DNA of 53,414 bases from positions 1 to 53,414 of the forward strand of contig CAYWQL010000011.1 in the NCBI GenBank assembly GCA_964460755.1. Direction: 5' to 3'. The notes beneath the pieces were generated by a model. The model saw only the letters and a list, made by a program, of their open reading frames with translations. It was not told the origin of the DNA and searched no databases. The stretch comes from JAYFNU01 sp964460755 (lineage in GTDB: Bacteria; Bacillota; Clostridia; Oscillospirales; Ruminococcaceae). This document shows positions 42,897 to 50,079 of the stretch, piece after piece (within the stretch, counting starts at the first letter, position 1; each line of letters starts with the position of its first letter). The translations under genes were made by a program, and so were the position numbers.

Positions 42897-43742
42897 CTAT
42901 CGTCCTTTGCTATCTATCGTGAGCTTATAAAGCTCGCTTTTTTTTCTTCCTGTTTGCGCCGCCGCCTGTTTGCACGCCTCAGACAGCGATAGACCGCTTT
43001 TTATTAGGCTGTCGACAAGCTTGAAGGCTTCGTCGTCGCTCGATTTCTCGGGGCTCTGCGGCGCTTCACAGCCCGCCACGACAAGAACATATTCTCCCTT
43101 CGGTTCACGCTCGCAATAAATGCTGTTGGCCTGCGAAAGGGTTGTCTTCACGATTTCCTCGTGAATTTTCGTAAGCTCACGGGCAAGGGTTATTTCACGG
43201 TCGCCAAACGCTTCCAAAAGGTCGGCAAGGGTGTTTTTAAGCTTGTGGGGAGCTTCGTAAAAAATGAGAGTGCGCCGTTCGTCCTTAATTTCCAAAAGGC
43301 GTTCGCGGCGGCTTTTTTTATTTACGGGGATAAAGCCCTCGAAAACGAACCGACCCGTAACAAGACCGGACGAGCAAAGAGCGGTTATCGCGGCGCAGGC
43401 GCCGGGAATAGGTATAACCTCAATTCCCAAGTCAATCGCCTGTTTTACAAGAAGCTCGCCCGGGTCGCTCACGGCGGGGGTACCGGCGTCGGAGCAAAGG
43501 GCGCAGCTTTCGCCGGCGAGCACGCGGTCGAGCACCATTTCGCCGCGCTCGTACATATTGTGCTGATAGTAGCTTACGAGCGGCTTTTTTATATCGAGGT
43601 GGTTGAGAAGCTTGGACGTTACGCGGGTATCCTCCGCGGCGATAAAATCAACGGTGCGAAAGGTATCCTCGGCGCGGCGCGAAAGGTCGTTAAGGTTGCC
43701 TATGGGCGTCGCCACGACGTAGAGCTTTCCCTTGTTGTCCAT
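42897..43742 (-). CDS. rsmI: 16S rRNA (cytidine1402-2'-O)-methyltransferase
   Basis: Methylates the ribose of C1402 in the ribosomal decoding centre using S-adenosylmethionine. The 281-residue tetrapyrrole-methylase-fold product has LYVVATPIGNLNDLSRRA (about 7-24), AAEDTRVTSKLLNH (about 35), CSDAGTPAVSDPGE (about 84) and the PGACAAITALCSSGL loop. Length is normal. Placed between yabB and the phosphoesterase, consistent with the yaaQ-holB-yaaT-yabB-yabC order of Bacillus. Confidence 0.95.
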   Translation of the reverse strand: MDNKGKLYVVATPIGNLNDLSRRAEDTFRTVDFIAAEDTRVTSKLLNHLDIKKPLVSYYQHNMYERGEMVLDRVLAGESCALCSDAGTPAVSDPGELLVKQAIDLGIEVIPIPGACAAITALCSSGLVTGRFVFEGFIPVNKKSRRERLLEIKDERRTLIFYEAPHKLKNTLADLLEAFGDREITLARELTKIHEEIVKTTLSQANSIYCEREPKGEYVLVVAGCEAPQSPEKSSDDEAFKLVDSLIKSGLSLSEACKQAAAQTGRKKSELYKLTIDSKGR

Positions 43743-43746
43743 TTAA

Positions 43747-44403
43747 CTATCCCTTCATTTCATTGTTGACTATCAGGTCGGGCATAACCGTTACGCCCGT
43801 GCCGCCGCGGTATCGCGCCTCGACAAGGACGAGCCAAGGCTCGGAATCTGACGAGCGTCGTACAAAGCGAATCCGTTTTATTTTAAGCTCGTTTTCCTCA
43901 AAGCAGGAAAAGATGTTATCAAGCCGTTCGGGACGGTAGCAGACATAGAGCCTTCCGCCTTCCTTGAGCGAACGCCGCGCAATGACGGCGGCGTCGCGAA
44001 GGGTAAGGGATATTTCGTGCCGCGCTGTCCGTCTTGCCTCATTTTCGCTTTGCTTTCCGTCGCTGAAATAGGGCGGATTACAAAAAACGGCGTCGAATTT
44101 CTTGTCGCTCATATATTCTCTTGCGTCACAGCATATCGCCAAGAGGCGCGAAAGACGGTTTTGTTCAATCGCTTGATTTACGAGCGCGCAGGCGTCCTTG
44201 CTTATTTCAAGGGCGACAGTTTCGCCCAAAAGACCCTCGTCGTATAGCTTAAGGGGGATTATGCCGCAGCCCGTGCCAACGTCTAAAATGCGGTCAAATT
44301 TTTTAAGCTTTGAAAAAAGGCTCAATATAAGCGCGTCAAAGCTGATTTTGTTATTTTCGTCGGTAAAAACCGTCGTGCCGTTGGGCAGGGTTTCATAGGA
44401 CAT
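43747..44403 (-). CDS. yabB: TrmN6/YabB-type N6-adenine tRNA methyltransferase
   Basis: A 218-residue class I SAM-dependent methyltransferase. Motif I is LDVGTGCGIIPL (about 42), and the N6-adenine motif IV is FCNPPYFS (about 110). The family includes TrmN6, which methylates A37 of tRNA1-Val in Escherichia coli; the Bacillota member's target is not settled. I use the ATG at 44403, which has AAGGAGG 8 nt upstream; an earlier start at 44439 reads through that ribosome site. Only 4 nt separate it from rsmI. Confidence 0.88.
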   Translation of the reverse strand: MSYETLPNGTTVFTDENNKISFDALILSLFSKLKKFDRILDVGTGCGIIPLKLYDEGLLGETVALEISKDACALVNQAIEQNRLSRLLAICCDAREYMSDKKFDAVFCNPPYFSDGKQSENEARRTARHEISLTLRDAAVIARRSLKEGGRLYVCYRPERLDNIFSCFEENELKIKRIRFVRRSSDSEPWLVLVEARYRGGTGVTVMPDLIVNNEMKG

Positions 44404-44430
44404 AGGTCGCTCCTCCTTCATAAGAAATAT

Positions 44431-44456
44431 GGCGGACACGAAAAAAAGTGCCCGCC
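44431..44456 (-). other. Hairpin between ferredoxin and yabB
   Basis: GGCGGGCAC pairs with GTGTCCGCC on the reverse strand (one G-T pair) around a T-rich loop. No T-run follows on that strand, so it may be a processing or stability element instead of a terminator. Confidence 0.35.
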
Positions 44457-44483
44457 AGTTTTATTTCTTTCTTTAATGAACTA

Positions 44484-44654
44484 CTACGCTTCAGTAATAG
44501 CTCCGACAGGGCAACCGGCCGCGCAAGCGCCACAGTCGATGCACTCGTCAGGATTGATAACATATTTGTCGCCGTCGTTTGTAATCGCTCCGACGGGGCA
44601 GGTGGCTTCGCAGGAACCGCAAGCGATACAGTCGTCTCCAATTTTGTGTGCCAT
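44484..44654 (-). CDS. Ferredoxin, 2[4Fe-4S]
   Basis: A 56-residue clostridial-type ferredoxin, the usual size for small low-potential electron carriers. Two classic cluster motifs are complete: CIACGSCEATCP (about 9-20) and CIDCGACAAGCP (about 38-49), each followed by VGAI. The ATG at 44654 has AAGGAG 9-10 nt upstream. It sits between ricT and yabB on the same strand, 68 nt after ricT. The partner enzyme is not shown by sequence; see the finding on RicT. Confidence 0.95.
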   Translation of the reverse strand: MAHKIGDDCIACGSCEATCPVGAITNDGDKYVINPDECIDCGACAAGCPVGAITEA

Positions 44655-44722
44655 TAACGATAGTCTCCTTTGTGAAAAGTTTTACAAAACAATAATATCA
44701 TAATAATATTTTTTTTCAAGTA

Positions 44723-45622
44723 CTATTCCGAAAACAGTTTTTTTGCCTCAGCTTCGGAAATCTCGTCGGGGTCCTCTTCGATTTCGGGCTTCTCGTGAGG
44801 GGCGTGGCTTCGTTTGCCGACAATTTTAAGGTCGGTTATGGGATAAAACTTCGGCGCGGCGTCGGTCTTTTCGTCAAGGCGAACCCGAACCTGTCCTTTG
44901 AGCACTCCCATTTCGACAACGACGCCCTTTCCGTCGGGGGTTTCGACGATTGTGCCGTTGCGCGGGGTGCGCTTTAAAAGGTCCTCATATACGTTTTGCT
45001 CGTACTTAAGGCAGCACATAAGCCGTCCGCAGGTTCCCGAAATTTTGGTGGGGTTGAGGGATTTTCCCTGTTCCTTCGCCATTTTAATCGAAACGGGCTG
45101 GAAATCGAAAAGGAAGGTTGAGCAGCAGAAGGGCTTTCCGCACATACCAAGACCGCCCAAAAGCTTGCTTTCGTCACGAACGCCAATTTGGCGAAGCTCA
45201 ATGCGGGTGCGAAAAACGCTTGCAAGGTCTTTTACAAGCTCACGAAAGTCCACCCGACCGTCGGCAGTAAAATAGAACAGTATTTTCTGGCTGTCAAAGG
45301 TATACTCGACGTCGACAAGCTTCATATTGAGCTTGTGCTCTGCAATTTTTTTGTTGCAGACGCTGAAGGCGTTCTTTTCCTTTTCACGGTTCGCCTCGCA
45401 CTGCTTTATATCGTCGGGCGTCGCTTTGCGAATTACGCTTTTAAGCGGCTTAATTATTTCCTCGTCCTTAACCTCGTGTATGCCGAGCAGGACGGTGCCG
45501 CACTCAATTCCGCGCGCCGTTTCCACGACGGCGCGGTCGCCCTTTTTGAGGGGATAGTTGAGCGGGTCGAAATAATAAAGCTTTCCGACGCTCCTAAATC
45601 TAATTCCAACAACTTTAGTCAT
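44723..45622 (-). CDS. ricT: PSP1 domain protein RicT (YaaT)
   Basis: In Bacillus subtilis RicT acts with RicA and RicF in a complex that supports RNase Y-dependent mRNA maturation and development. The ~299-residue product has the PSP1 core: FYFTADGRVDFRELVKDLASVFRTRIELRQIGVRDE, GGLGMCGKPFCCSTF and GTCGRLMCCLKYE. The Cys-rich motifs (MCGKPFCC, CGRLMCC) match those tied to cluster binding. The ATG at 45622 has GGAGAA 6 nt upstream; a start ten codons earlier overlaps holB. The C-terminal tail is acidic. Confidence 0.92.
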   Translation of the reverse strand: MTKVVGIRFRSVGKLYYFDPLNYPLKKGDRAVVETARGIECGTVLLGIHEVKDEEIIKPLKSVIRKATPDDIKQCEANREKEKNAFSVCNKKIAEHKLNMKLVDVEYTFDSQKILFYFTADGRVDFRELVKDLASVFRTRIELRQIGVRDESKLLGGLGMCGKPFCCSTFLFDFQPVSIKMAKEQGKSLNPTKISGTCGRLMCCLKYEQNVYEDLLKRTPRNGTIVETPDGKGVVVEMGVLKGQVRVRLDEKTDAAPKFYPITDLKIVGKRSHAPHEKPEIEEDPDEISEAEAKKLFSE

Positions 45623-45635
45623 ACAGTTCTCCAAT

Positions 45636-46538
45636 TTATAGCTGAGCCACAAGGTGAGTACACAGCAGTTTTATATTAATATTTCGTTCAATATCGGGAT
45701 AGCTTTTAAATATGGCGTCGGTAACGGCGCCAATGCGCTCGGCAAGGCCAATATCATTTGACAGACGAAGCTTAAGACACATTGTCGCATCAAAAAGAAG
45801 GCTTTTCAGCTCGTCGCGGGTCGAGGCATTTTCAAGCTCGCTTAGCATAGTAAGCCTGTCCGCTTTAAGCGCCGCGTCGCAAAAGCGCAGCGCGCAGTCG
45901 GCGACGGCAAGCCTTTCGGGGGAGGAAAGCGCGTTTTTCACAAGACCCAGCCGCCCGTCATAAAGCCTGCACAGCGCGTCAAGCCTTGTCCTGTCGCAGG
46001 AGGGAAAAAGCTCACCTGCCGCTTGAAGGCATTCGTCAATACTAAGAGGTGTGAGCACGTATTTAACGCAGCGTGAAACTATCGTCGCAAGAAGCTCGTC
46101 CTCGCTTTTAGCCGTAATTAGGAATATAACTCCCACAGGAGGAGCTTCAAGCGCCTTCAACAGGGCGTTTGCCGAGTTCTGATTGAGCGAGCCTCCGTTT
46201 TTGATTATCGCGACTCGTCGACCGTTGGCGGTGACGGCGGATTTGTTAAGCTCATAAAGGGCGTCGCGAACGCTTTCAACCGAAATAAGACCCGAAGCGC
46301 CCGTGCCGACGACGGTTATGCAGTCGGGGTGAACGCCGCGCTCTACAAGACCGTCCTCGTCCTCAAGATACGCCGCGGCAAACAGTCGCGCGAAAAGATT
46401 TTTTCCGCACCCGTCCTCGCCCAAAATCATCATAGCGTGAGAAATCGAGTTCGCCTCAAGCTGTTCTGCGACAGTTTTTTTCAGCCCGTCATTTCCGATA
46501 AGGGAGGAAAAGCAGTTATATTTTTTCAAAGCGTTCAA
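45636..46538 (-). CDS. holB: DNA polymerase III subunit delta'
   Basis: Clamp-loader subunit. The 300-residue AAA+ product has SSLIGNDGLKKTV, a P-loop GEDGCGKNLF (about 40-49), the SRC sensor TIVSRCVKYVLTPL and NSANALLKALEAPP. Two oddities: the P-loop ends KN in place of KT/KS, and the CxxC zinc module usually found after the P-loop is absent (LEDEDGLVERGVHPD instead). Delta' does not need to hydrolyse ATP, so it can still be functional. The start is a TTG inside the end of darA (23-nt overlap) with no clear ribosome site, suggesting coupling. Confidence 0.85.
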   Translation of the reverse strand: MNALKKYNCFSSLIGNDGLKKTVAEQLEANSISHAMMILGEDGCGKNLFARLFAAAYLEDEDGLVERGVHPDCITVVGTGASGLISVESVRDALYELNKSAVTANGRRVAIIKNGGSLNQNSANALLKALEAPPVGVIFLITAKSEDELLATIVSRCVKYVLTPLSIDECLQAAGELFPSCDRTRLDALCRLYDGRLGLVKNALSSPERLAVADCALRFCDAALKADRLTMLSELENASTRDELKSLLFDATMCLKLRLSNDIGLAERIGAVTDAIFKSYPDIERNINIKLLCTHLVAQL

Positions 46539-46839
46539 TGTTGGTTACAAACAGCGTAGCGCCGCCGACGGTCACTTCAACGGGATAGGCGCTCGGAAGC
46601 CCCATGCCGTAGGATGCAGTGGAGGGAACCATCTGCTTGCGTTCTTTGCTCTGTTCGGTGATAATCTCAATTACACGGTCAACCTTGTCGTCGTCGACTC
46701 CGATAATAAAGGTGACGTTGCCCGCCAAGAGAAAGCCGCCCGTGGTGGCTAAACGCGTTACCGAAAAGCCCTCGCTCGTAAGTCCCGATTGAACTGCGGA
46801 GCTGTCGTCCTTGTTAACGATAGCGGTAATTAGCTTCAT
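46516..46839 (-). CDS. darA: Cyclic-di-AMP receptor DarA (PstA, YaaQ)
   Basis: PII-like trimeric protein that binds c-di-AMP. The 107-residue product has the family length and motifs: MKLITAIVNKDDSSAVQSGL, GFSVTRLATTGGFLLAGNVTFIIGVDD (about 25-51), and the C-terminal GGATLFVTNIERFEKI. The ATG follows AAAGGAGAGG. It precedes holB as in Bacillus and probably heads the darA-holB-ricT-fdx-yabB-rsmI run. No c-di-AMP synthase or phosphodiesterase is visible nearby. Confidence 0.94.
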   Translation of the reverse strand: MKLITAIVNKDDSSAVQSGLTSEGFSVTRLATTGGFLLAGNVTFIIGVDDDKVDRVIEIITEQSKERKQMVPSTASYGMGLPSAYPVEVTVGGATLFVTNIERFEKI

Positions 46840-47189
46840 GATAACCTCTCCTTTGCGCTATAAAATAAGGTAATCCACTACTTACATAATTATTTTAGCA
46901 TTAAGTCAAAAAAAATACCACTTTAATTTTACAACTTTGCAATTTTTATAACGCAGTTTAAACAGAAAGTTGTAAAGCCTTTCCTTTCGCGTGTGAAAGC
47001 GGTTAAAACCGATTGCGGGATTTGGGCATTTTTCAACGATTTCAACAGAGTTTTCAACAATGGCAAATTTTTAGATATATACAAAGTGTAATTACATAAA
47101 AAATTTTATGCGGTTGACGAAAATTCATATCACAAAAAAGTGTAAAAACCTATCCGATTTTGTGCACAAGTTGTTCAAAAACGCGAGCT
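46840..47189. other. 350-nt intergenic region with inverted repeats
   Basis: No coding frame is convincing here. It should contain the darA promoter: TGCTAAAAT on the reverse strand, with the TAAAAT hexamer at 46892-46897, is an extended -10. It also has an 11-bp perfect inverted repeat TTTACAACTTT/AAAGTTGTAAA (46928-46938, 46966-46976), the palindrome CGGTTAAAACCG (47000-47011), and three TTTCAAC copies (47030-47059). A further palindrome CATAAAA...TTTTATG lies near 47096. It is A/T-rich. Purpose unknown. Confidence 0.6.
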
Positions 47190-47636
47190 TTAGCGCAGAT
47201 TTTTGAAAAAATCTTTGAGCATCGCGGCAGAAGCTTCTTTAAGAACTCCGCTTTTTAAAATGGGCTTGTGGTTAAAGGGCATTTCGAAAAGATTGCACAC
47301 GCTTCCCGCACAGCCCGCCTTCTCGTCGAAGGCGCCGAAGACGACGCGGCGAAGGCGTGAATTAATTATCGCGCCCGCGCACATAACGCAGGGCTCAAGT
47401 GTAACGTAAATTTCACATTCAGAAAGCCGCCAGCTTGAAAGCTTTTTGCACGCCTCGTTTATTGCGAGTATTTCGGCGTGATGAAGGGCGTTATTTTCGG
47501 TTTCCCGCGTATTATGCGCGGCGCACACAACCTCATTTTCACGCACGATAACAGCGCCGACGGGCGCTTCGCCGAGCGAAAGAGCTGTTTTAGCTTCTTT
47601 TAGCGCGAGGGTCATATATTCTTCGTCCCTTGTCAT
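47190..47636 (-). CDS. tadA: tRNA-specific adenosine deaminase
   Basis: Deaminates wobble A34 to inosine in tRNA-Arg(ACG). The 148-residue product has the zinc site HAEILAI (about 55) and TLEPCVMCAGAI (about 83-94), the N-terminal EEYMTLALKEAKTALSLGEAPVGAVIV, and the C-terminal FGAFDEKAGCAGSV. Its substrate tRNA gene is in this window at 49571. The ATG follows GAGGATG, 10 nt after the CPBP protease stop, so they are probably co-transcribed. Confidence 0.95.
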   Translation of the reverse strand: MTRDEEYMTLALKEAKTALSLGEAPVGAVIVRENEVVCAAHNTRETENNALHHAEILAINEACKKLSSWRLSECEIYVTLEPCVMCAGAIINSRLRRVVFGAFDEKAGCAGSVCNLFEMPFNHKPILKSGVLKEASAAMLKDFFKNLR

Positions 47637-47646
47637 AGCGTCATCC

Positions 47647-48600
47647 TCATATTTTTAGTGTTAGATAAACGAAAACCAAAAGCCAAACCGCCGACGGCAG
47701 GGTAAAAAAGAAGCTTTTCCAAGACGTTTGGCGCGAGGAAAGGATTCTTATAAAGGAAAGGTCTTTCTTAATTATTATATACAATACTGAGATAATTGCG
47801 CAAAACGCAAAAAAAACTACGATATAAGCGGAAACCTTTTCATAGCTTTCGGGACTTGAGCGTTTGATTACAGCGAGCAGAAAGGCAAGAAGATTGTTTA
47901 AAAAATGAAAAACCGTCGAGGGGATAACCGAGCCCGTTTTACAAAAGAGATAGCCGAAAAACAGACCGAAAACGAACACAGAGGGAAAACTGGCAAGCGA
48001 AAAATGAGAGGAGGCAAACAAAAGGGAGGACACAACGACAGCGAAGCCGTCGCCGAAGGGACGAAGTGAGCTAAGAATAACTTTGCGAAAAAGAATTTCC
48101 TCAAGTAGGGCGGAAAAAAACACATATTTCAAAAAGGAAAGTAATACGTCTGTTGCGCCGTCGAGCGGGAAAACCGTTTCGGCGGCGGGCGAAACGCCGA
48201 TGAGCGAAAGAAGATAGGTCGTCAACAGGGTAAGCGTTGTCGAAACGAAGCATACGCCGAAGAAGAAAACCGTTTGTTTGCCGAGGGCGAACCGAACGGG
48301 AAGCTTAAGCGGGATAATGTGCTCATCCTTGCCCTTCGCGACGATTAGTGCAAGCGAAATTGCCGCGACGTAAACGCAAAGCGAAACAAGCCCCTTCGCC
48401 GCCGGGGAGTCTGCGAGCGGGCTTAAAAGAGACGACAACGCGACGCTCAGAACAACAAAAAGAAGAAGAGCGATAAATATTCGGTTTGAAAGGGCAACAA
48501 GCCTTTTTTTAGTTTCCAATAGCAGGAGTTCCTTCGGTTGCTTAATAAGGGAATTGTACCATAATAAGGGCAAAATAATCAAAAAAAGCGCAAAAGCCAT
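47647..48600 (-). CDS. CPBP-family intramembrane metalloprotease (CAAX/Abi type)
   Basis: A 317-residue polytopic membrane protein. The family motifs are in order: EExxxR as LLEEILFRKV (Glu167, Glu168, Arg172), FxxxH as LLFASSHF (His199), and HxxxN as FHFLNNLL (His232, Asn236). Members are Rce1-like proteases involved in envelope functions or in peptide maturation and immunity; the substrate here is unknown. No bacteriocin-like gene is next to it. It starts 70 nt from the divergent small acidic gene and leads into tadA. Confidence 0.88.
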   Translation of the reverse strand: MAFALFLIILPLLWYNSLIKQPKELLLLETKKRLVALSNRIFIALLLFVVLSVALSSLLSPLADSPAAKGLVSLCVYVAAISLALIVAKGKDEHIIPLKLPVRFALGKQTVFFFGVCFVSTTLTLLTTYLLSLIGVSPAAETVFPLDGATDVLLSFLKYVFFSALLEEILFRKVILSSLRPFGDGFAVVVSSLLFASSHFSLASFPSVFVFGLFFGYLFCKTGSVIPSTVFHFLNNLLAFLLAVIKRSSPESYEKVSAYIVVFFAFCAIISVLYIIIKKDLSFIRILSSRQTSWKSFFFTLPSAVWLLVFVYLTLKI

Positions 48601-48670
48601 TCAAAGCCCGATTAAACGGACAGCTTAACATATAAAATAGAGCTATCAAGAAAACGGGAGGGAATTTATA

Positions 48671-48871
48671 ATGAAAAGAAGCTTTACGAAAGTGCTTGAT
48701 TTTATCGCGGCGGCGGCGGGCGTTTTCGATGTTGAGTGGGAAAAGGATTTTGACGACGACGGCTACGACGACATAACCGGGCGGGCAGACATAGACGAGC
48801 CGATTTTCCTTTCCGACTTTGAGGACAACGTAATTGCCGTCAACATAGCCGCGGCGAAATACAGGGCATAA
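48671..48871 (+). CDS. Small acidic protein, unknown
   Basis: A 66-residue frame with a strong ribosome site (GGGAGGG, 8 nt before the ATG). It has a basic N-terminus (MKRSFTKVL), a short hydrophobic stretch (FIAAAAGVF) and an acidic middle (DFDDDGYDDITG) that could bind a metal or simply be disordered. No family recognised. Its stop abuts the terminator used by the opposite lipoprotein gene. Confidence 0.55.
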   Translation: MKRSFTKVLDFIAAAAGVFDVEWEKDFDDDGYDDITGRADIDEPIFLSDFEDNVIAVNIAAAKYRA

Positions 48872-48896
48872 AAAAGCGCCGATTTTGTCGGCGCTT
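48871..48896 (-). terminator. Intrinsic terminator of the lipoprotein gene
   Basis: A 9-bp perfect inverted repeat (48874-48882 and 48888-48896) followed on the reverse strand by TTTTTT. It ends the lipoprotein gene at 48903 and can also act on the small acidic gene. Confidence 0.8.
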
Positions 48897-48902
48897 GGAG
48901 TA

Positions 48903-49442
48903 TTATTCTTGGGCTATGGCTTCGGCGGCGTAGACGTAGTTTATCTGCGCGTCCTTGTAGTTTAACAAAAGCGAAATGTGCGCGGTTTCGGTCTGCCACT
49001 CAAGGTAATATTCAAGAAATTGATTATAAATCAAAAGGGCGGGGCGGTCAAGCTTTTGTTCCTCGTCTTCGGTTAGCCAGCGGTTAAAATCGGGATTGAC
49101 GGGCTCGCCGTAAAGACTTGTCAGATACGCGGTCATCCTTTCGAAACGTGCGATATTCTCGTCGATGGTTCGACCGTCGATTATAAATTTACATTCCGCC
49201 TCGGAAAGCTTTCCGTCAACAAAATAGTAGTAAATTTCGGAGTCCTCTGCGTTCATAGTGGTTGTATAAAAAAGAAGATTGTCCGAAGCGTAAACGAAAT
49301 CGACATTTTCCTTTTTCGTTACCTCGGAAACGCTCATACCGAAATTTGCGTTTCGAAAATCAGAAGGCTTTTTTGTGCAGCCAGCAAAACACAAGACAAG
49401 AATAATGCACAGCATTAACGCAATAGCTTTTTTTATTTTCAA
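48903..49442 (-). CDS. Putative lipoprotein, BamE-like motif
   Basis: A 179-residue exported protein. A lipoprotein signal peptide ends in LCFAGC (Cys at about 22). The mature part begins NANFGMSVSEVTKKE, a stretch that resembles the SmpA/BamE start, as in the proteins at 37748 and 39489. A region rich in Tyr, Glu and Asp follows, ending LLLNYKDAQINYVY. GGAGG lies about 8 nt before the ATG. It is a single gene with its own promoter and terminator. Function unknown. Confidence 0.7.
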   Translation of the reverse strand: MKIKKAIALMLCIILVLCFAGCTKKPSDFRNANFGMSVSEVTKKENVDFVYASDNLLFYTTTMNAEDSEIYYYFVDGKLSEAECKFIIDGRTIDENIARFERMTAYLTSLYGEPVNPDFNRWLTEDEEQKLDRPALLIYNQFLEYYLEWQTETAHISLLLNYKDAQINYVYAAEAIAQE

Positions 49443-49485
49443 AACAAACGCCCTCCGACAAAATAGTATAAGAAATCACTAAAAT

Positions 49486-49514
49486 ATTATATCAAAAAGA
49501 AACAATTTCTTCAA
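49486..49514 (-). promoter_or_regulatory. Promoter of the lipoprotein gene
   Basis: On the reverse strand TTGAAG (49509-49514), 17-nt spacer, perfect TATAAT (49486-49491). It is divergent from the tRNA-Arg promoter, with the two -35 boxes 11 nt apart. Confidence 0.7.
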
Positions 49515-49525
49515 CAGTTATAATA

Positions 49526-49554
49526 TTGACACGAAATTGCGGTTGTGCTATTAT
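49526..49554 (+). promoter_or_regulatory. Promoter of tRNA-Arg
   Basis: TTGACA (49526-49531), 17-nt spacer, TATTAT (49549-49554), 16 nt before the mature tRNA. Confidence 0.8.
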
Positions 49555-49570
49555 TAACAGGCACAAAAAT

Positions 49571-49647
49571 GCGCCAGTAGCTCAGCTGGATAGAGTAACT
49601 GGCTACGAACCAGTAGGTCGGGGGTTCGAATCCCTTCTGGCGCACCA
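49571..49647 (+). tRNA. tRNA-Arg (anticodon ACG)
   Basis: A 77-nt gene: acceptor stem GCGCCAG/CTGGCGC, discriminator A and encoded CCA, D-arm AGCTCAGCTGGATAGAGT, anticodon loop CTACGAA (ACG, arginine CGN), T-loop GGTTCGAATCC. Its A34 is the substrate of TadA, encoded about 2 kb away. Confidence 0.97.
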
Positions 49648-49651
49648 ATTG

Positions 49652-49682
49652 AGAAGCCTTATATTTAGGGCTTCTTTTTATT
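49652..49682 (+). terminator. Intrinsic terminator of tRNA-Arg
   Basis: AGAAGCC (49652-49658) pairs with GGCTTCT (49669-49675), followed by TTTTATTTTC. Confidence 0.75.
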
Positions 49683-50079
49683 TTCGGTTTTTATCGGTTA
49701 TAAATAAACAACGTCGGGTGATGCTCAACTGGGCGTTTAAAAAGGCTGCAAGGAGCGCTTAAGCTATATTAATAAGACCGCGTCACCACTAAAGTTCAAA
49801 CTGTTTGCCGCAATTTTCACATTAAGGTAAGTGAGGCTTCGAAGTAGTATTCGAAAAGATATGAAAGAATATATCTTCTTTGCGAATACCCTTGCAATAT
49901 GTTGAATAATGTGTTTAACTATGAAAAGTCAGTTATTTATATTACCTCTTAACATAACCCATATATTTTTCTCATACCGTTTGTTTCGATTTAAAAAAGT
50001 TAGTTTTTTTCTCTGTCATGATAAGTAAACTAAGCCGCAATGAGGGCTTTTATATATTTTTGGGTAAAGGAGCAAAAGA
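49683..50079. other. 397-nt gap before rfbF
   Basis: No convincing gene. It contains a long imperfect hairpin (49847-49889: GTATTCG/CGAATAC outer arms and AAGATAT/ATATCTT inner arms) and is markedly A/T-rich from about 49900 on. The rfbF promoter must be here, but no hexamer pair stands out. AAAGGAG just before 50080 is the rfbF ribosome site. Confidence 0.6.

Noticed and set aside
46840..47189. Possible SRP RNA (ffs/scr) gene, since it lies after tadA in Bacillus
   Set aside because: The universal GGAAGCAGC-type tetraloop region of SRP RNA is absent on both strands.
46840..47189. Replication origin
   Set aside because: No good DnaA boxes (TTATCCACA) and no dnaA or dnaN nearby; only two-mismatch look-alikes.
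49571..49647. Attachment site for a mobile element at tRNA-Arg
   Set aside because: No direct repeat of the tRNA 3' end and no integrase are visible within the window; left only as a hypothesis in the findings.
49794..49829. Reverse-strand CENCGKQFEL, resembling a zinc-ribbon tail
   Set aside because: A stop codon stands directly before the first Cys, so there is no coding frame leading into it.
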